From Anaerolineales bacterium (GTDB lineage: Bacteria; Chloroflexota; Anaerolineae; Anaerolineales; Villigracilaceae), in NCBI GenBank assembly GCA_028689195.1, contig JAQTWR010000080.1, forward strand, positions 1 through 9,373: a DNA stretch of 9,373 nucleotides, written 5' to 3'. The notes below the pieces were generated by a model. That model saw only the letters and a program-made list of their open reading frames with translations, did no database searches and had not been told where the DNA came from. Shown here one piece after another: positions 1 to 6,405 of the stretch. The position numbers and the translations under genes were made by a program. How positions within the stretch are numbered: the stretch's first letter is position 1; each line of letters opens with the position of its first letter.

Positions 1-213
1 GTTGGATTGGAAGGTTTGAGCAAAGCCGAAGTCGAAAAAATATTGGAAACCGAAATCAAGTTCACCATCCCGTTTTTGGGAAGCAACTTTACGTTTGCGA
101 ATAACAACCATTATCCGTTCTCTATGAAATTTCCCAACGATACAGCCGCTTTCGTCTTCAGAGACATCGCCAAAGAAATGACGACCCTTGCCGCTAAATT
201 ACGGGCGCGGTGA
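1..213 (+). CDS. C-terminal end of a MinD/CpaE(TadZ)-like P-loop ATPase (partial)
   Basis: Open from the first base of the window (frame 1) to a TGA at 211-213, so only the last 70 residues are present and the start lies upstream. The visible part has the look of the C-terminal end of MinD/ParA/CpaE ATPases: an acidic helix (SKAEVEKILETEI), then a strand ending in Ile-Pro (FTIPFLGSN), a stretch with a Pro-Phe motif, and a closing helix FRDIAKEMTTLAAKL. The Walker A and switch motifs would be upstream and cannot be checked. The position two genes before cpaF fits CpaE/TadZ, which places Tad pilus machinery at the cell pole. That family call rests on the tail pattern plus context; another MinD-family ATPase is equally possible. 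Confidence 0.55.
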   Translation, partial: VGLEGLSKAEVEKILETEIKFTIPFLGSNFTFANNNHYPFSMKFPNDTAAFVFRDIAKEMTTLAAKLRAR

Positions 214-269
214 TTTTGTCTAAAATTTCAATTTTGGGAACGTAAAAATAAATTAAACGGGAGCAAATT

Positions 270-563
270 ATGACGATTGAATACGACGAGAAGGGAAAAT
301 TCTATACCGAAGTGGTGACGAAGATTCCCGCGGCGGTGGTCATTCAAACTACCGCGCATTTAATACGCGGCTTGGTGCATATCCGCAAGGGTGAGCGTTT
401 GAAAAGCGAGCTGGAATGGGATGAAAAATTTCTCGCCGTTACCCAAGCCACCATCCACGACGCGAACGATCACGTTTTATTCACCGCGCCATTTCTGGCG
501 ATCCTGCGCGACCAGATCGTTTGGATTATGCCCATGGACGACGAAGGAGCGGCAACCGAATGA
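270..563 (+). CDS. Small beta-rich protein, DUF6812-like
   Basis: A 97-residue protein starting at ATG 270 behind a GGGAG ribosome binding site (259-263). It has no signal peptide or membrane segment. Residues about 24-90 follow a pattern I know from small bacterial proteins usually called DUF6812: TTAHLIRGLVHI, then an ERL..EL segment, FLAVTQATI, and FTAPFLAILRDQIVWIMP. This suggests a compact beta-barrel, and the DUF number is from memory. The function is unknown. Its stop TGA (561-563) overlaps the cpaF start in an ATGA, and the MinD-like gene ends 56 bases upstream, so all three are probably co-transcribed. An accessory or regulatory role for the CpaF machine is inference from this linkage only. 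Confidence 0.75.
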   Translation: MTIEYDEKGKFYTEVVTKIPAAVVIQTTAHLIRGLVHIRKGERLKSELEWDEKFLAVTQATIHDANDHVLFTAPFLAILRDQIVWIMPMDDEGAATE

Positions 564-1873
564 CCACTCTTAATTCGGCAAGCCCCGCCAGACTTACGGG
601 GCAAGACCTGACCCGTTTGAAAAAATATCTTTCGGACAGTTTGTCGCGCGCCCTTGAATTGGAGGGAATACCCGTCGCGCAGCGCGCCGCTTTCGTTAAA
701 CAAAACATCATTCATGTTTACGAGCAGACTCAAGTTAAACTGCCCGAAGATTTGCGTAAACAGATTTTTTCGCAAGTGATGGACGACTTGCTCGGATTCG
801 GTCCGATTCAAGTTTTGTTGAACGACGACGAAGTTTCGGAAATCATGGTCAATGGTCCTAAAAAAATCTTCATCGAAAAAAAAGGAAAACTCATTAAGAG
901 CAATGTCACTTTTGACGACGACGACCATGTCTTGCGTATCATTGACCGCATTATCCTGCCGCTGGGTCGCCGCGTGGATGGAGATTCTCCAACCGTTGAC
1001 GCGCGCCTGCCCGACGGTTCGCGCGTCAACGCGGTGGTGCGTCCCGTCGCAATTGACGGACCTTCCATCACAATCCGAAAATTCCGCAAGGATAAATTGC
1101 AAGCGGGAGATTTAATCAATTTCGGCTCGCTCACCAAACAGATGGCGGATTTTTTGGAAGCCTGCGTGCGCGCGCGTTTTAATATCGTCGTTTCCGGCGG
1201 CACAGGTTCAGGCAAAACGACCTTGTTAAATGTGTTGTCGGGCTTTATCCCTGAAAATGAACGTATTATTACCATCGAAGACGCCGCCGAATTGCAACTC
1301 CAGCAGGATCACGTTATGCGGATGGAAACAAAAGCGGCAAATGCAGACGGACATCACGCGGTCAGCATCCGCGAACTGGTAAAAAATTCGCTGCGTATGC
1401 GCCCCGATAGAATCATCGTCGGCGAGGTGCGCGGCGGCGAAGCGCTGGATATGCTGCAAGCCATGAACACAGGGCATGACGGTTCGTTGACCACCGTTCA
1501 CGCCAATACGCCGCGCGACGCGATTTCCCGCATCGAAACGCTGGTGCTTATGGCGGGTATGGATTTGCCCCTTAAAGTAGTGCGCCAGCAGGTCTCGTCT
1601 GCTGTGGATTTGATTGTGCAGCAAACGCGCTTGAAAGACGGGCAGCGTAAAGTCACCGCAGTCACCGAAGTCGCGGGCATGGAAGGCGATATTATTGTGT
1701 TGAGCGACATTTTCAAATTTAACCAGTCGGGCGTTACGTCTGACGGGAAAATAATCGGCGAGATGAGCGCTACGGGTATTCGTCCCAACTTCACGCCGCG
1801 CCTCGATGCGGCGGGTTTCAAACTCGGCGCGGAAGTATTCGCCCCAAGGCAGCCCGCTCAAAACAGGCGCTGA
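560..1873 (+). CDS. cpaF: CpaF/TadA-type secretion ATPase
   Basis: Type II/IV secretion-system ATPase of the CpaF (TadA) branch, which powers assembly of Tad/Flp pili or related surface machines as a cytoplasmic hexamer. The 437-residue protein has an N-terminal helical region (about 1-75), the N-terminal ATPase subdomain with [12 protein letters not shown] and EIMVNGP (75-100), and [14 protein letters not shown] (147-160). It also has Walker A GGTGSGKT (213-220), Asp box ITIEDAAEL (237-245), Walker [12 protein letters not shown] (285-295) and His box [14 protein letters not shown] (305-318). All catalytic elements look intact and the length is normal. The open frame extends upstream to 521, but ATG 560 is chosen because AAGGAG (544-549) precedes it at good spacing and it makes an ATGA overlap with the previous gene. 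No tadB/tadC follows; a separate promoter and a regulator gene do. Confidence 0.95.
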   Translation: MTTLNSASPARLTGQDLTRLKKYLSDSLSRALELEGIPVAQRAAFVKQNIIHVYEQTQVKLPEDLRKQIFSQVMDDLLGFGPIQVLLNDDEVSEIMVNGPKKIFIEKKGKLIKSNVTFDDDDHVLRIIDRIILPLGRRVDGDSPTVDARLPDGSRVNAVVRPVAIDGPSITIRKFRKDKLQAGDLINFGSLTKQMADFLEACVRARFNIVVSGGTGSGKTTLLNVLSGFIPENERIITIEDAAELQLQQDHVMRMETKAANADGHHAVSIRELVKNSLRMRPDRIIVGEVRGGEALDMLQAMNTGHDGSLTTVHANTPRDAISRIETLVLMAGMDLPLKVVRQQVSSAVDLIVQQTRLKDGQRKVTAVTEVAGMEGDIIVLSDIFKFNQSGVTSDGKIIGEMSATGIRPNFTPRLDAAGFKLGAEVFAPRQPAQNRR

Positions 1874-1880
1874 TTTACTC

Positions 1881-1889
1881 TGCTATAAT
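1881..1889 (+). promoter_or_regulatory. Extended -10 promoter upstream of the HTH regulator gene
   Basis: TGCTATAAT at 1881-1889 is a perfect match to the extended -10 consensus (TGnTATAAT), eight bases after the cpaF stop codon. No good -35 box sits 16-18 bases upstream, as is common for extended -10 promoters. Transcription would begin near 1896, giving a 5' leader of about 54 bases. It would let the regulator and the genes after it be expressed independently of cpaF. Confidence 0.55.
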
Positions 1890-1949
1890 CACGCTGCAAT
1901 TGGAATAGGTTAACGAAAAATTACATCCGCTTAAATTTTTAGAGGACAC

Positions 1950-2624
1950 ATGAATAACGCCCAAATCACCATCCGCGAAAAAAAACTTGGCTTGCTGATA
2001 CGCGACGCCCGCGTGGCGGAACGCCGCACCGTAAAAGAATGCGCCGCTGCGATCAGCGTCACGCAGGCTATTTTCCGCGCCTATGAAGAGGGACGCCGCG
2101 CCCCTTCTCTGCCCGAACTTGAAACGCTCGTTTATTATCTCAAAATCCCCATCAAGCAGTTTTGGGGAAATGAGACCCGCTCCGATGCGCCCGCGATTCC
2201 CGATACGGTGAATACCGCGCAGCTGATCTCATTGCGTCAGCGCATGGTTGGCGCGCTTTTGCGGCAGGAGCGCAATAAGGTTAATATGTCCATCCGCCAC
2301 CTTTCCAAAGAGACGGGCATATCGAGCGCGCGCCTCAATGCGTATGAAATGGGCGCGCGTCCTATTCCAATGCCCGAACTCGAAGTCGTCATCAAAGTAA
2401 TGGGCAGCCGTATTGAAATTTTCTTCGACCAAAGCGGTCCCGTTGGGCAGTGGATGAACGCTCAACGCGCCATGCAAAAATTCCTCGAACTTTCCGATGA
2501 AATGCAGAACTTTGTCTGCCAGCCCGTCAACCGCCCATACCTCGAACTGGCGATGAAACTCAGCTCCATGTCTAAAGAAAAATTACGCTCCGTTGCCGAA
2601 GGCTTGCTCGACATTACGCTTTAG
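1950..2624 (+). CDS. Transcription regulator with two tandem Xre-type HTH domains
   Basis: A 224-residue protein starting at ATG 1950 behind AGAGGA (1941-1946). It contains two Xre/Cro-C1 type helix-turn-helix domains in tandem, about residues 13-72 and 100-159. They align to each other without gaps, sharing the AYE.G.R signature (44-50 and 131-137) and PELE (55-58 and 142-145). A helical C-terminal region (about 165-224) has no motif I recognise and could be a dimerisation or ligand region. With two DNA-binding units in one chain, a monomer could in principle recognise a two-part site. The gene starts a run of five closely spaced genes, the next beginning 22 bases downstream, so local or self regulation is likely but no clear operator is visible. 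The family is confident; targets are unknown. Confidence 0.9.
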   Translation: MNNAQITIREKKLGLLIRDARVAERRTVKECAAAISVTQAIFRAYEEGRRAPSLPELETLVYYLKIPIKQFWGNETRSDAPAIPDTVNTAQLISLRQRMVGALLRQERNKVNMSIRHLSKETGISSARLNAYEMGARPIPMPELEVVIKVMGSRIEIFFDQSGPVGQWMNAQRAMQKFLELSDEMQNFVCQPVNRPYLELAMKLSSMSKEKLRSVAEGLLDITL

Positions 2625-2646
2625 CGGATAAACACAGGAACTCGCC

Positions 2647-3168
2647 ATGTCTCTCGACCCCGCACAGTTAAACGAAAAAGGAAAAGAATCCTTTCAAAAC
2701 GCCGAATTCGACGAAGCCGCAGAATTTTTTCGCCAAGCCGCCGAAGAATACGCGCTTGCCAAAGACGAAGCCTCCGCCGCCGAAGCGAAGAACAACATGA
2801 GCGTCGCGCTGCTGCAAGCCGATAAGCCGCAGGAAGCGCTGAATGCCGCGCTCGACACGGATAAATTTTTCGAAGGCATAAAAGACGTCAAACGGCAGGC
2901 GATGGCGTTGGGGAATCAAGCCGCCGCGCTCGAAGCCCTCAACCGTTACGACGAAGCCGTTTCTGCCTACGAACGTTCCGCCGAATTATTCGCGCAAATC
3001 AACGAAGGCGATCTGCGCGCGATGGTCTTGAAATCGTCCGCCGCGATTAAACTCAAAACGGGCAAACTCGCCGAATCCGCGTTCAAAATGATGGGATCTT
3101 TGGAATCGAAAAAGAGTCCCAGTTTTGTCGAACGCATTATGAAGTTTTTTCTGCGCTTTATCAAATGA
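2647..3168 (+). CDS. TPR-repeat protein
   Basis: A 173-residue, highly charged helical protein with AGGAA (2636-2640) six bases before ATG 2647. It is built of tetratricopeptide-like helix pairs at about 6-38, 44-77, 83-116 and 122-150; the third is clearest (LGNQAAALEALNRYDEAVSAYERSA split over 88-112). Such repeats make protein-protein contacts. There is no signal peptide. The last 16 residues (SFVERIMKFFLRFIK region) form a basic, hydrophobic amphipathic helix that might touch the membrane or a partner. The stop TGA overlaps the start of the acetyltransferase gene (ATGA at 3165-3168), suggesting translational coupling. The partner is unknown; the neighbouring acetyltransferase, V4R protein or hydrolase are the natural guesses. 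Confidence 0.85.
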   Translation: MSLDPAQLNEKGKESFQNAEFDEAAEFFRQAAEEYALAKDEASAAEAKNNMSVALLQADKPQEALNAALDTDKFFEGIKDVKRQAMALGNQAAALEALNRYDEAVSAYERSAELFAQINEGDLRAMVLKSSAAIKLKTGKLAESAFKMMGSLESKKSPSFVERIMKFFLRFIK

Positions 3169-4007
3169 TCAACGTCAGCGCGCAGCCCCGCCGCGTGGAA
3201 CTTGGCGACCATTACCAGATTTCCAATCTGATTTTTCACGAGGCGAATATCCACCGTCACTTGGATTGGCGCTCTCCGCTCGAATGGATTGGCGCGCCAA
3301 ATTATTGGGCGTTGGAAGAATACGGGCACATCACCGCCGCGCTTGCCTGCCCCGAAGACCCGCCGCGCGCCGCGTGGATTCGACTCTTCGGTCATCAGCC
3401 GCATCTCTCTCCGCGCGAGGCGTGGACGACAATTTGGGGAATGGCGCATGAAACAATCCGCGCCGCCGACCCGCAGACGCGAGTCGCTTCCATTGTCACA
3501 AAACGCTGGTTTCAAAATCTTCTGCTTTCAAGCGGATTCGAGTTGCGGCAGAATATTGTTCTGCTTCAATTGACGCTCGACCGTTTTTCGCCGTTTTCCG
3601 CGCCGCAAGATTTTCGCATCCGCCCGATGCGCGACGACGACCTGCCCGCCATTGTCCATATTGATTTAGAAGCCTTCGGCTGGTTTTGGCACAACACCGC
3701 AGACGCGCTTCAGCGCGCGCGTTCGGTTGCGGTCAGCGCGACGGTTGCAGAAAACGATTCGGGCGTGATCGGGTATCAAATCAGCACGGGTAATCCGTTT
3801 GGCGCGCACCTTGCCCGTCTCACGGTTAAGCCTGCCGCGCAAGGTTATGGGGTTGGCGGGGCGCTGGTTAACGATCTTATTCAAAGAATTGGCGCAAGCC
3901 GCGTTTCGGTCAACACGCAGGAAGATAACGCCGCGTCGCTGGCGTTGTATCGAAAAATTGGTTTCATCCGCACGGGCGAATGTTTTCCCGTTTTGATTTA
4001 TCCATAA
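3165..4007 (+). CDS. Two-part GNAT family N-acetyltransferase
   Basis: A 280-residue protein with a C-terminal GNAT domain (about 149-280) and an N-terminal half (1-140) that looks like a degenerate second GNAT-like fold. In the C-terminal domain the strand RIRPMRDDDLPAIVHID (151-167) opens the fold. Acetyl-CoA binding motif A is LARLTVKPAAQGYGVGGAL (216-234), with the Q-x-x-G-x-G-G loop, and motif B is VNTQEDNAASLALYRKIGF (249-267). These are complete, so acetyl-CoA-dependent transfer to an amine is likely. The substrate cannot be told; RimI-like protein acetylation or small-molecule acetylation are both possible. The start ATG overlaps the TPR stop by four bases and has no Shine-Dalgarno of its own, so translation is probably coupled. 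The V4R gene starts 18 bases downstream. Confidence 0.88.
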   Translation: MINVSAQPRRVELGDHYQISNLIFHEANIHRHLDWRSPLEWIGAPNYWALEEYGHITAALACPEDPPRAAWIRLFGHQPHLSPREAWTTIWGMAHETIRAADPQTRVASIVTKRWFQNLLLSSGFELRQNIVLLQLTLDRFSPFSAPQDFRIRPMRDDDLPAIVHIDLEAFGWFWHNTADALQRARSVAVSATVAENDSGVIGYQISTGNPFGAHLARLTVKPAAQGYGVGGALVNDLIQRIGASRVSVNTQEDNAASLALYRKIGFIRTGECFPVLIYP

Positions 4008-4025
4008 CGTACTCACAGGTGATTT

Positions 4026-4631
4026 ATGGCTGAAGTTGAATTTCCCGCGCGCATCATGGTTCGATTTGTCGAAACCCTTTCCACCGAACTGGGACACGAT
4101 TCGCTTTCGGCGGTTCTCGTCAAAGCGGGGCTGCCCGAAGAATGGGCGCATCATAACCATTTTGCGAAGTTGGATAATATTCAAGCCGCGCAGGCGTATT
4201 CGCGTTTGCAAGCCGCGTTGCGCGCTTATTATGGGCGCGGCGCGCGCGGCATCCTTTTGCGCATCGGCTCGAAACTTTGGGAACATCTGCTATATGATTC
4301 CGCGCTTGGACTCAAAGCCCAATCGGTTTTTATTCGCGGAATTCCAAAAGCGATGCGCCGAAAGCCCGCGCTGGAATTGCTCGCCCGAATGTTAAGCGCC
4401 GCGCCGGGAAGCGTCACCGCGCATGTTCAAGACCTCGATATGCTTCTGGTTGACGGAACTTCTCCCACCGTGATGGATCAATCGGACAATGCCCCGATTT
4501 GTTTCGTGACACTCGGCTTGATCCGCGAATGTTTATTCTGGGCAGACGGACAGGAACACGACATCGAAGAACGCGCGTGTCGCGCTTTGGGCGCGCGTCA
4601 ATGCGAATTTAAGATCACGATTGGAGGATAA
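4026..4631 (+). CDS. V4R-domain (4-vinyl-reductase type) ligand-binding protein
   Basis: A 201-residue soluble protein. The C-terminal third has the end signature of V4R domains (found in BchJ, the sensor part of XylR/DmpR-type regulators, and archaeal hydrocarbon-binding proteins): an acidic helix followed by C-R-A-L-G-A-R-Q-C-E-F (185-195), i.e. Cys-x7-Cys followed by E-F. Two further Cys lie at 159 and 169. V4R domains bind small, often aromatic or hydrophobic molecules. The N-terminal region (1-90) matches the helical start seen in such proteins. No DNA-binding or ATPase domain is attached, so this is a stand-alone binding module. It is joined head-to-tail to the hydrolase gene with zero intergenic bases, and the hydrolase Shine-Dalgarno lies within its last codons. 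The start is taken at ATG 4026; its own ribosome site (AGGTGA, 4017-4022) is weak and close. Confidence 0.75.
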   Translation: MAEVEFPARIMVRFVETLSTELGHDSLSAVLVKAGLPEEWAHHNHFAKLDNIQAAQAYSRLQAALRAYYGRGARGILLRIGSKLWEHLLYDSALGLKAQSVFIRGIPKAMRRKPALELLARMLSAAPGSVTAHVQDLDMLLVDGTSPTVMDQSDNAPICFVTLGLIRECLFWADGQEHDIEERACRALGARQCEFKITIGG

Positions 4632-5471
4632 ATGAAACACTTTGAAACGAACTGGAAATCCAAAGACGGTTTGGATATTTTCGGACAAGGCTGGGAGCCG
4701 ACCGCTATTCAAACAAAAGCCGTCGTTTGCCTCGTGCATGGGGTGGGCGAACACAGCGCGCGTTACGCGCATGTCGCGGAAGCGTTCGGCAAGGAAGGCT
4801 ACGCCTTCTTCACCGCCGACCTGCGCGGGCATGGACGTTCGGGCGGCGCGCGCGGCGATATTTCTTCCATCGAAGATTTTATGCAGGATATTGATTTGCT
4901 GCTCGAACAGGCGCGCGCGCGTTTTCCCAATTTGCCCGTCATTCTCTATGGACATAGTTTGGGCGGCATCCTTGTTTTGCATTACGGCTTGAAGCGCAAG
5001 CCGAACGTCAAAGGCGTGATTGCCACCAGCTCGGGGCTGCGAAATTCCCTGCAATTGCAGCCCGTAAAAATGATGGCAGCCCGCGTGTTGGGTTCTGTCC
5101 TGCCGCGCGTAACCCTGCCCAGCGAATTGGAGTCCGCGGCGATTTCGCGCGATGAAAAAGTGGTGCAAATCTACAACGCCGACCCGCTCGTGCATGACAA
5201 AATTTCGCTTGGTTTTGGCAAGGCGATGATTGGCGCGATTCAGTGGACCTTCGACCACGCCGCCGAATTCCCGCTTCCGTTGTTGTTGATGCACGGCAAA
5301 GCGGATCGAATCGCTTTCCCTTCGGGCAGCATCGAGTTTGCTAACGCGGCGAAGGACAAAGCCACTTTGGTTCTGTACGACGACGCCTATCACGAACTGC
5401 ATAACGAGCCGATAAAAGAAGAAGTTTTCAAAACCATGACGATTTGGATGGATGCGCGCGCGCGCGAATAA
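4632..5471 (+). CDS. Alpha/beta hydrolase, monoacylglycerol lipase / lysophospholipase-like
   Basis: A 279-residue alpha/beta hydrolase of the PldB/monoglyceride-lipase group (Hydrolase_4), predicted to cleave fatty-acyl esters such as monoacylglycerols or lysophospholipids. Visible elements are the oxyanion segment LVHGVGEHSARY (34-45), DLRGHGRSGG (63-72), the nucleophile elbow YGHSLGG with Ser109, the acid HGKAD with Asp225, and the catalytic His in YHELHNE (His254). These match the family closely and the length is normal. There is no signal peptide, so it is probably cytoplasmic or loosely membrane associated. ATG 4632 follows the V4R stop codon directly, with GGAGG at 4623-4627. It is the last gene of the five-gene run; a hairpin lies about 60 bases downstream. 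The exact substrate is unknown. Confidence 0.92.
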   Translation: MKHFETNWKSKDGLDIFGQGWEPTAIQTKAVVCLVHGVGEHSARYAHVAEAFGKEGYAFFTADLRGHGRSGGARGDISSIEDFMQDIDLLLEQARARFPNLPVILYGHSLGGILVLHYGLKRKPNVKGVIATSSGLRNSLQLQPVKMMAARVLGSVLPRVTLPSELESAAISRDEKVVQIYNADPLVHDKISLGFGKAMIGAIQWTFDHAAEFPLPLLLMHGKADRIAFPSGSIEFANAAKDKATLVLYDDAYHELHNEPIKEEVFKTMTIWMDARARE

Positions 5472-5529
5472 TATAAGAACTTCTTAACGCTTTACTGGAC
5501 AAATCCATTTTCACATGGCAAAATTATTA

Positions 5530-5562
5530 AAGCGATAGCCGCTTTATGAACGGCTATCGCTT
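5530..5562 (+). terminator. 12-bp perfect hairpin between hydrolase and DsbA-like genes
   Basis: AAGCGATAGCCG (5530-5541) and its exact complement CGGCTATCGCTT (5551-5562) flank a nine-base loop. On the plus strand no T-run follows, so it is not a classical rho-independent terminator for the hydrolase operon; the T-rich flank (TTTAATAATTTT) is on the minus-strand side. It may still stop or stabilise the end of the upstream mRNA, or sit in the leader of the DsbA-like gene if that promoter is further upstream. A shorter dyad TAAGAA-C-TTCTTA lies at about 5474-5486. The rest of this 130-base gap holds the Shine-Dalgarno AGGAGA (5592-5597) and only a weak promoter-like pair, TGGACA (5496-5501) and CAAAAT (5519-5524). 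Confidence 0.5.
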
Positions 5563-5601
5563 GTAATCTAACGACATTCAACCGTAATCATAGGAGATAG
5601 T

Positions 5602-6345
5602 ATGAGCGAAAAAGAAATGAGCAAGCGGCAGGCGCGCCGCGAACAGATGCGCCGCAAAGAAGTACGCGGAAGGTGGATTGGCTTTGGGTTGATTACCTTT
5701 GGCGCGATTCTTCTCGCCTTTTTGTTTATCTACCCCAACCTCAAACCCGTTGGCGAGGTTGTCACTCCCGCGGCGCTTGCCCGCCCCAACGCTAAGTTCA
5801 ACGCGGCAGGCGACCCGAACGCCCCCATCAAAATTGACGAATACTCCGATTTCCAGTGTCCCTACTGCCGTAACTTCTACGAACAGACCGAAGTCCAATT
5901 GATGGACACTTACGTCAAAGACGGCGTTGTCTATTTTGCCTACCATTCTTTCGGCGAATTTATCGGTTCAGAATCGGCGGCTTCCGCCGAGGCGGCGTAC
6001 TGCGCGGGCGATCAGGATAAATTCTGGGAAATGCACGACATTATCTTCGCGAACCAAAATGGAGAAAACATCGGCGCTTTTGCAGACCGCCGCCTGCTTG
6101 CCTTCGCAAAGCAACTCGGATTGGACATGAATAAATTTACGTCCTGCTTCGACGGCAAAAATTATTCCGCGCTGATTAAAAAGGACGGCGAAGACGGAAT
6201 CTCCGCAGGCATTAAAGCCACGCCTTCATTCGTCTTATCTTATACGGTCAATGGAACGCTAAAGACAAAAATCATCGAAGGCGCGCAATCTTACGAAACC
6301 TTCTCTCAAGAAATCGAAGCCGCGCTGGCTGAGATGGGAAAATAA
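5602..6345 (+). CDS. Membrane-anchored DsbA/BdbD-type thiol-disulfide oxidoreductase
   Basis: A 247-residue DsbA-family protein (Thioredoxin_4/BdbD type) that should introduce disulfides into exported proteins. The N-terminus is a very basic cytoplasmic tail (1-25) followed by one transmembrane anchor (about 25-46, no lipobox seen), which puts the catalytic domain outside the membrane. The active site is CPYC (86-89) in the typical context DEYSDFQCPYC, and the cis-Pro loop is A-T-P-S-F (206-210). Two more Cys (134 and 182) lie in the helical insert and could form a structural disulfide. The start ATG 5602 has AGGAGA at ideal spacing. Its likely redox partner, VKOR, is encoded about 1.2 kb downstream on the other strand. 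A strong terminator follows the stop codon. Confidence 0.92.
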   Translation: MSEKEMSKRQARREQMRRKEVRGRWIGFGLITFGAILLAFLFIYPNLKPVGEVVTPAALARPNAKFNAAGDPNAPIKIDEYSDFQCPYCRNFYEQTEVQLMDTYVKDGVVYFAYHSFGEFIGSESAASAEAAYCAGDQDKFWEMHDIIFANQNGENIGAFADRRLLAFAKQLGLDMNKFTSCFDGKNYSALIKKDGEDGISAGIKATPSFVLSYTVNGTLKTKIIEGAQSYETFSQEIEAALAEMGK

Positions 6346-6354
6346 TTTTTTCGC

Positions 6355-6389
6355 AAAAGCTCCGTCGCAAGGCGGGGCTTTTTATTTTT
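6355..6389 (+). terminator. Rho-independent terminator after the DsbA-like gene
   Basis: AAAAGCTCCG (6355-6364) pairs with CGGGGCTTTT (6373-6382) around an eight-base loop, with one U-G pair, and a T-rich tail runs to 6389. It begins ten bases after the stop codon of the DsbA-like gene. It ends only five bases before the -10 box of the next gene, so the two signals are packed together. Confidence 0.87.
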
Positions 6390-6393
6390 CGGA

Positions 6394-6399
6394 TACAAT
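6394..6399 (+). promoter_or_regulatory. -10 box of the RNA methyltransferase gene; possible leaderless start
   Basis: TACAAT (6394-6399) lies right after the terminator and six bases before the ATG at 6406. Transcription normally starts about seven bases after the -10 box, which would put the first RNA base at or next to the A of the start codon. There is no Shine-Dalgarno between the -10 box and the ATG. No clear -35 box is visible because the terminator stem occupies that place. Confidence 0.45.
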
Positions 6400-6405
6400 C
6401 CGCGT

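Noticed and set aside
213..269. TAAAAT and AAAATT-TC-AATTTT in the gap before the small gene, considered as promoter or terminator
   Set aside because: No -35 box or extended -10 is present, and the AT-only dyad has a two-base loop that cannot form a stable hairpin.
521..559. Upstream extension of cpaF to a TTG at 521
   Set aside because: The 13 extra residues overlap the previous gene, while ATG 560 has a good Shine-Dalgarno and an ATGA overlap.
470..1102. Minus-strand open frame of 210 codons across the small gene and cpaF
   Set aside because: It is antisense to well-supported coding sequence and its translation shows no family motif.
1226..1861. Minus-strand open frame of 211 codons opposite cpaF
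   Set aside because: It is a shadow of cpaF, His/Arg/Phe-rich without any domain pattern.
3666..4286. Minus-strand open frame of 206 codons opposite the GNAT and V4R genes
   Set aside because: It crosses two real genes on the other strand, lacks a ribosome site and has low-complexity basic composition.
4533..5402. Long open frame on the minus strand (289 codons) inside the hydrolase gene
   Set aside because: It lies opposite a complete alpha/beta hydrolase, has no recognisable domain, and arises from the codon use of the real gene.
5472..5601. Possible tRNA or small RNA gene in the gap
   Set aside because: There is only a simple hairpin with a nine-base loop; no cloverleaf arms or T-loop sequence are present.
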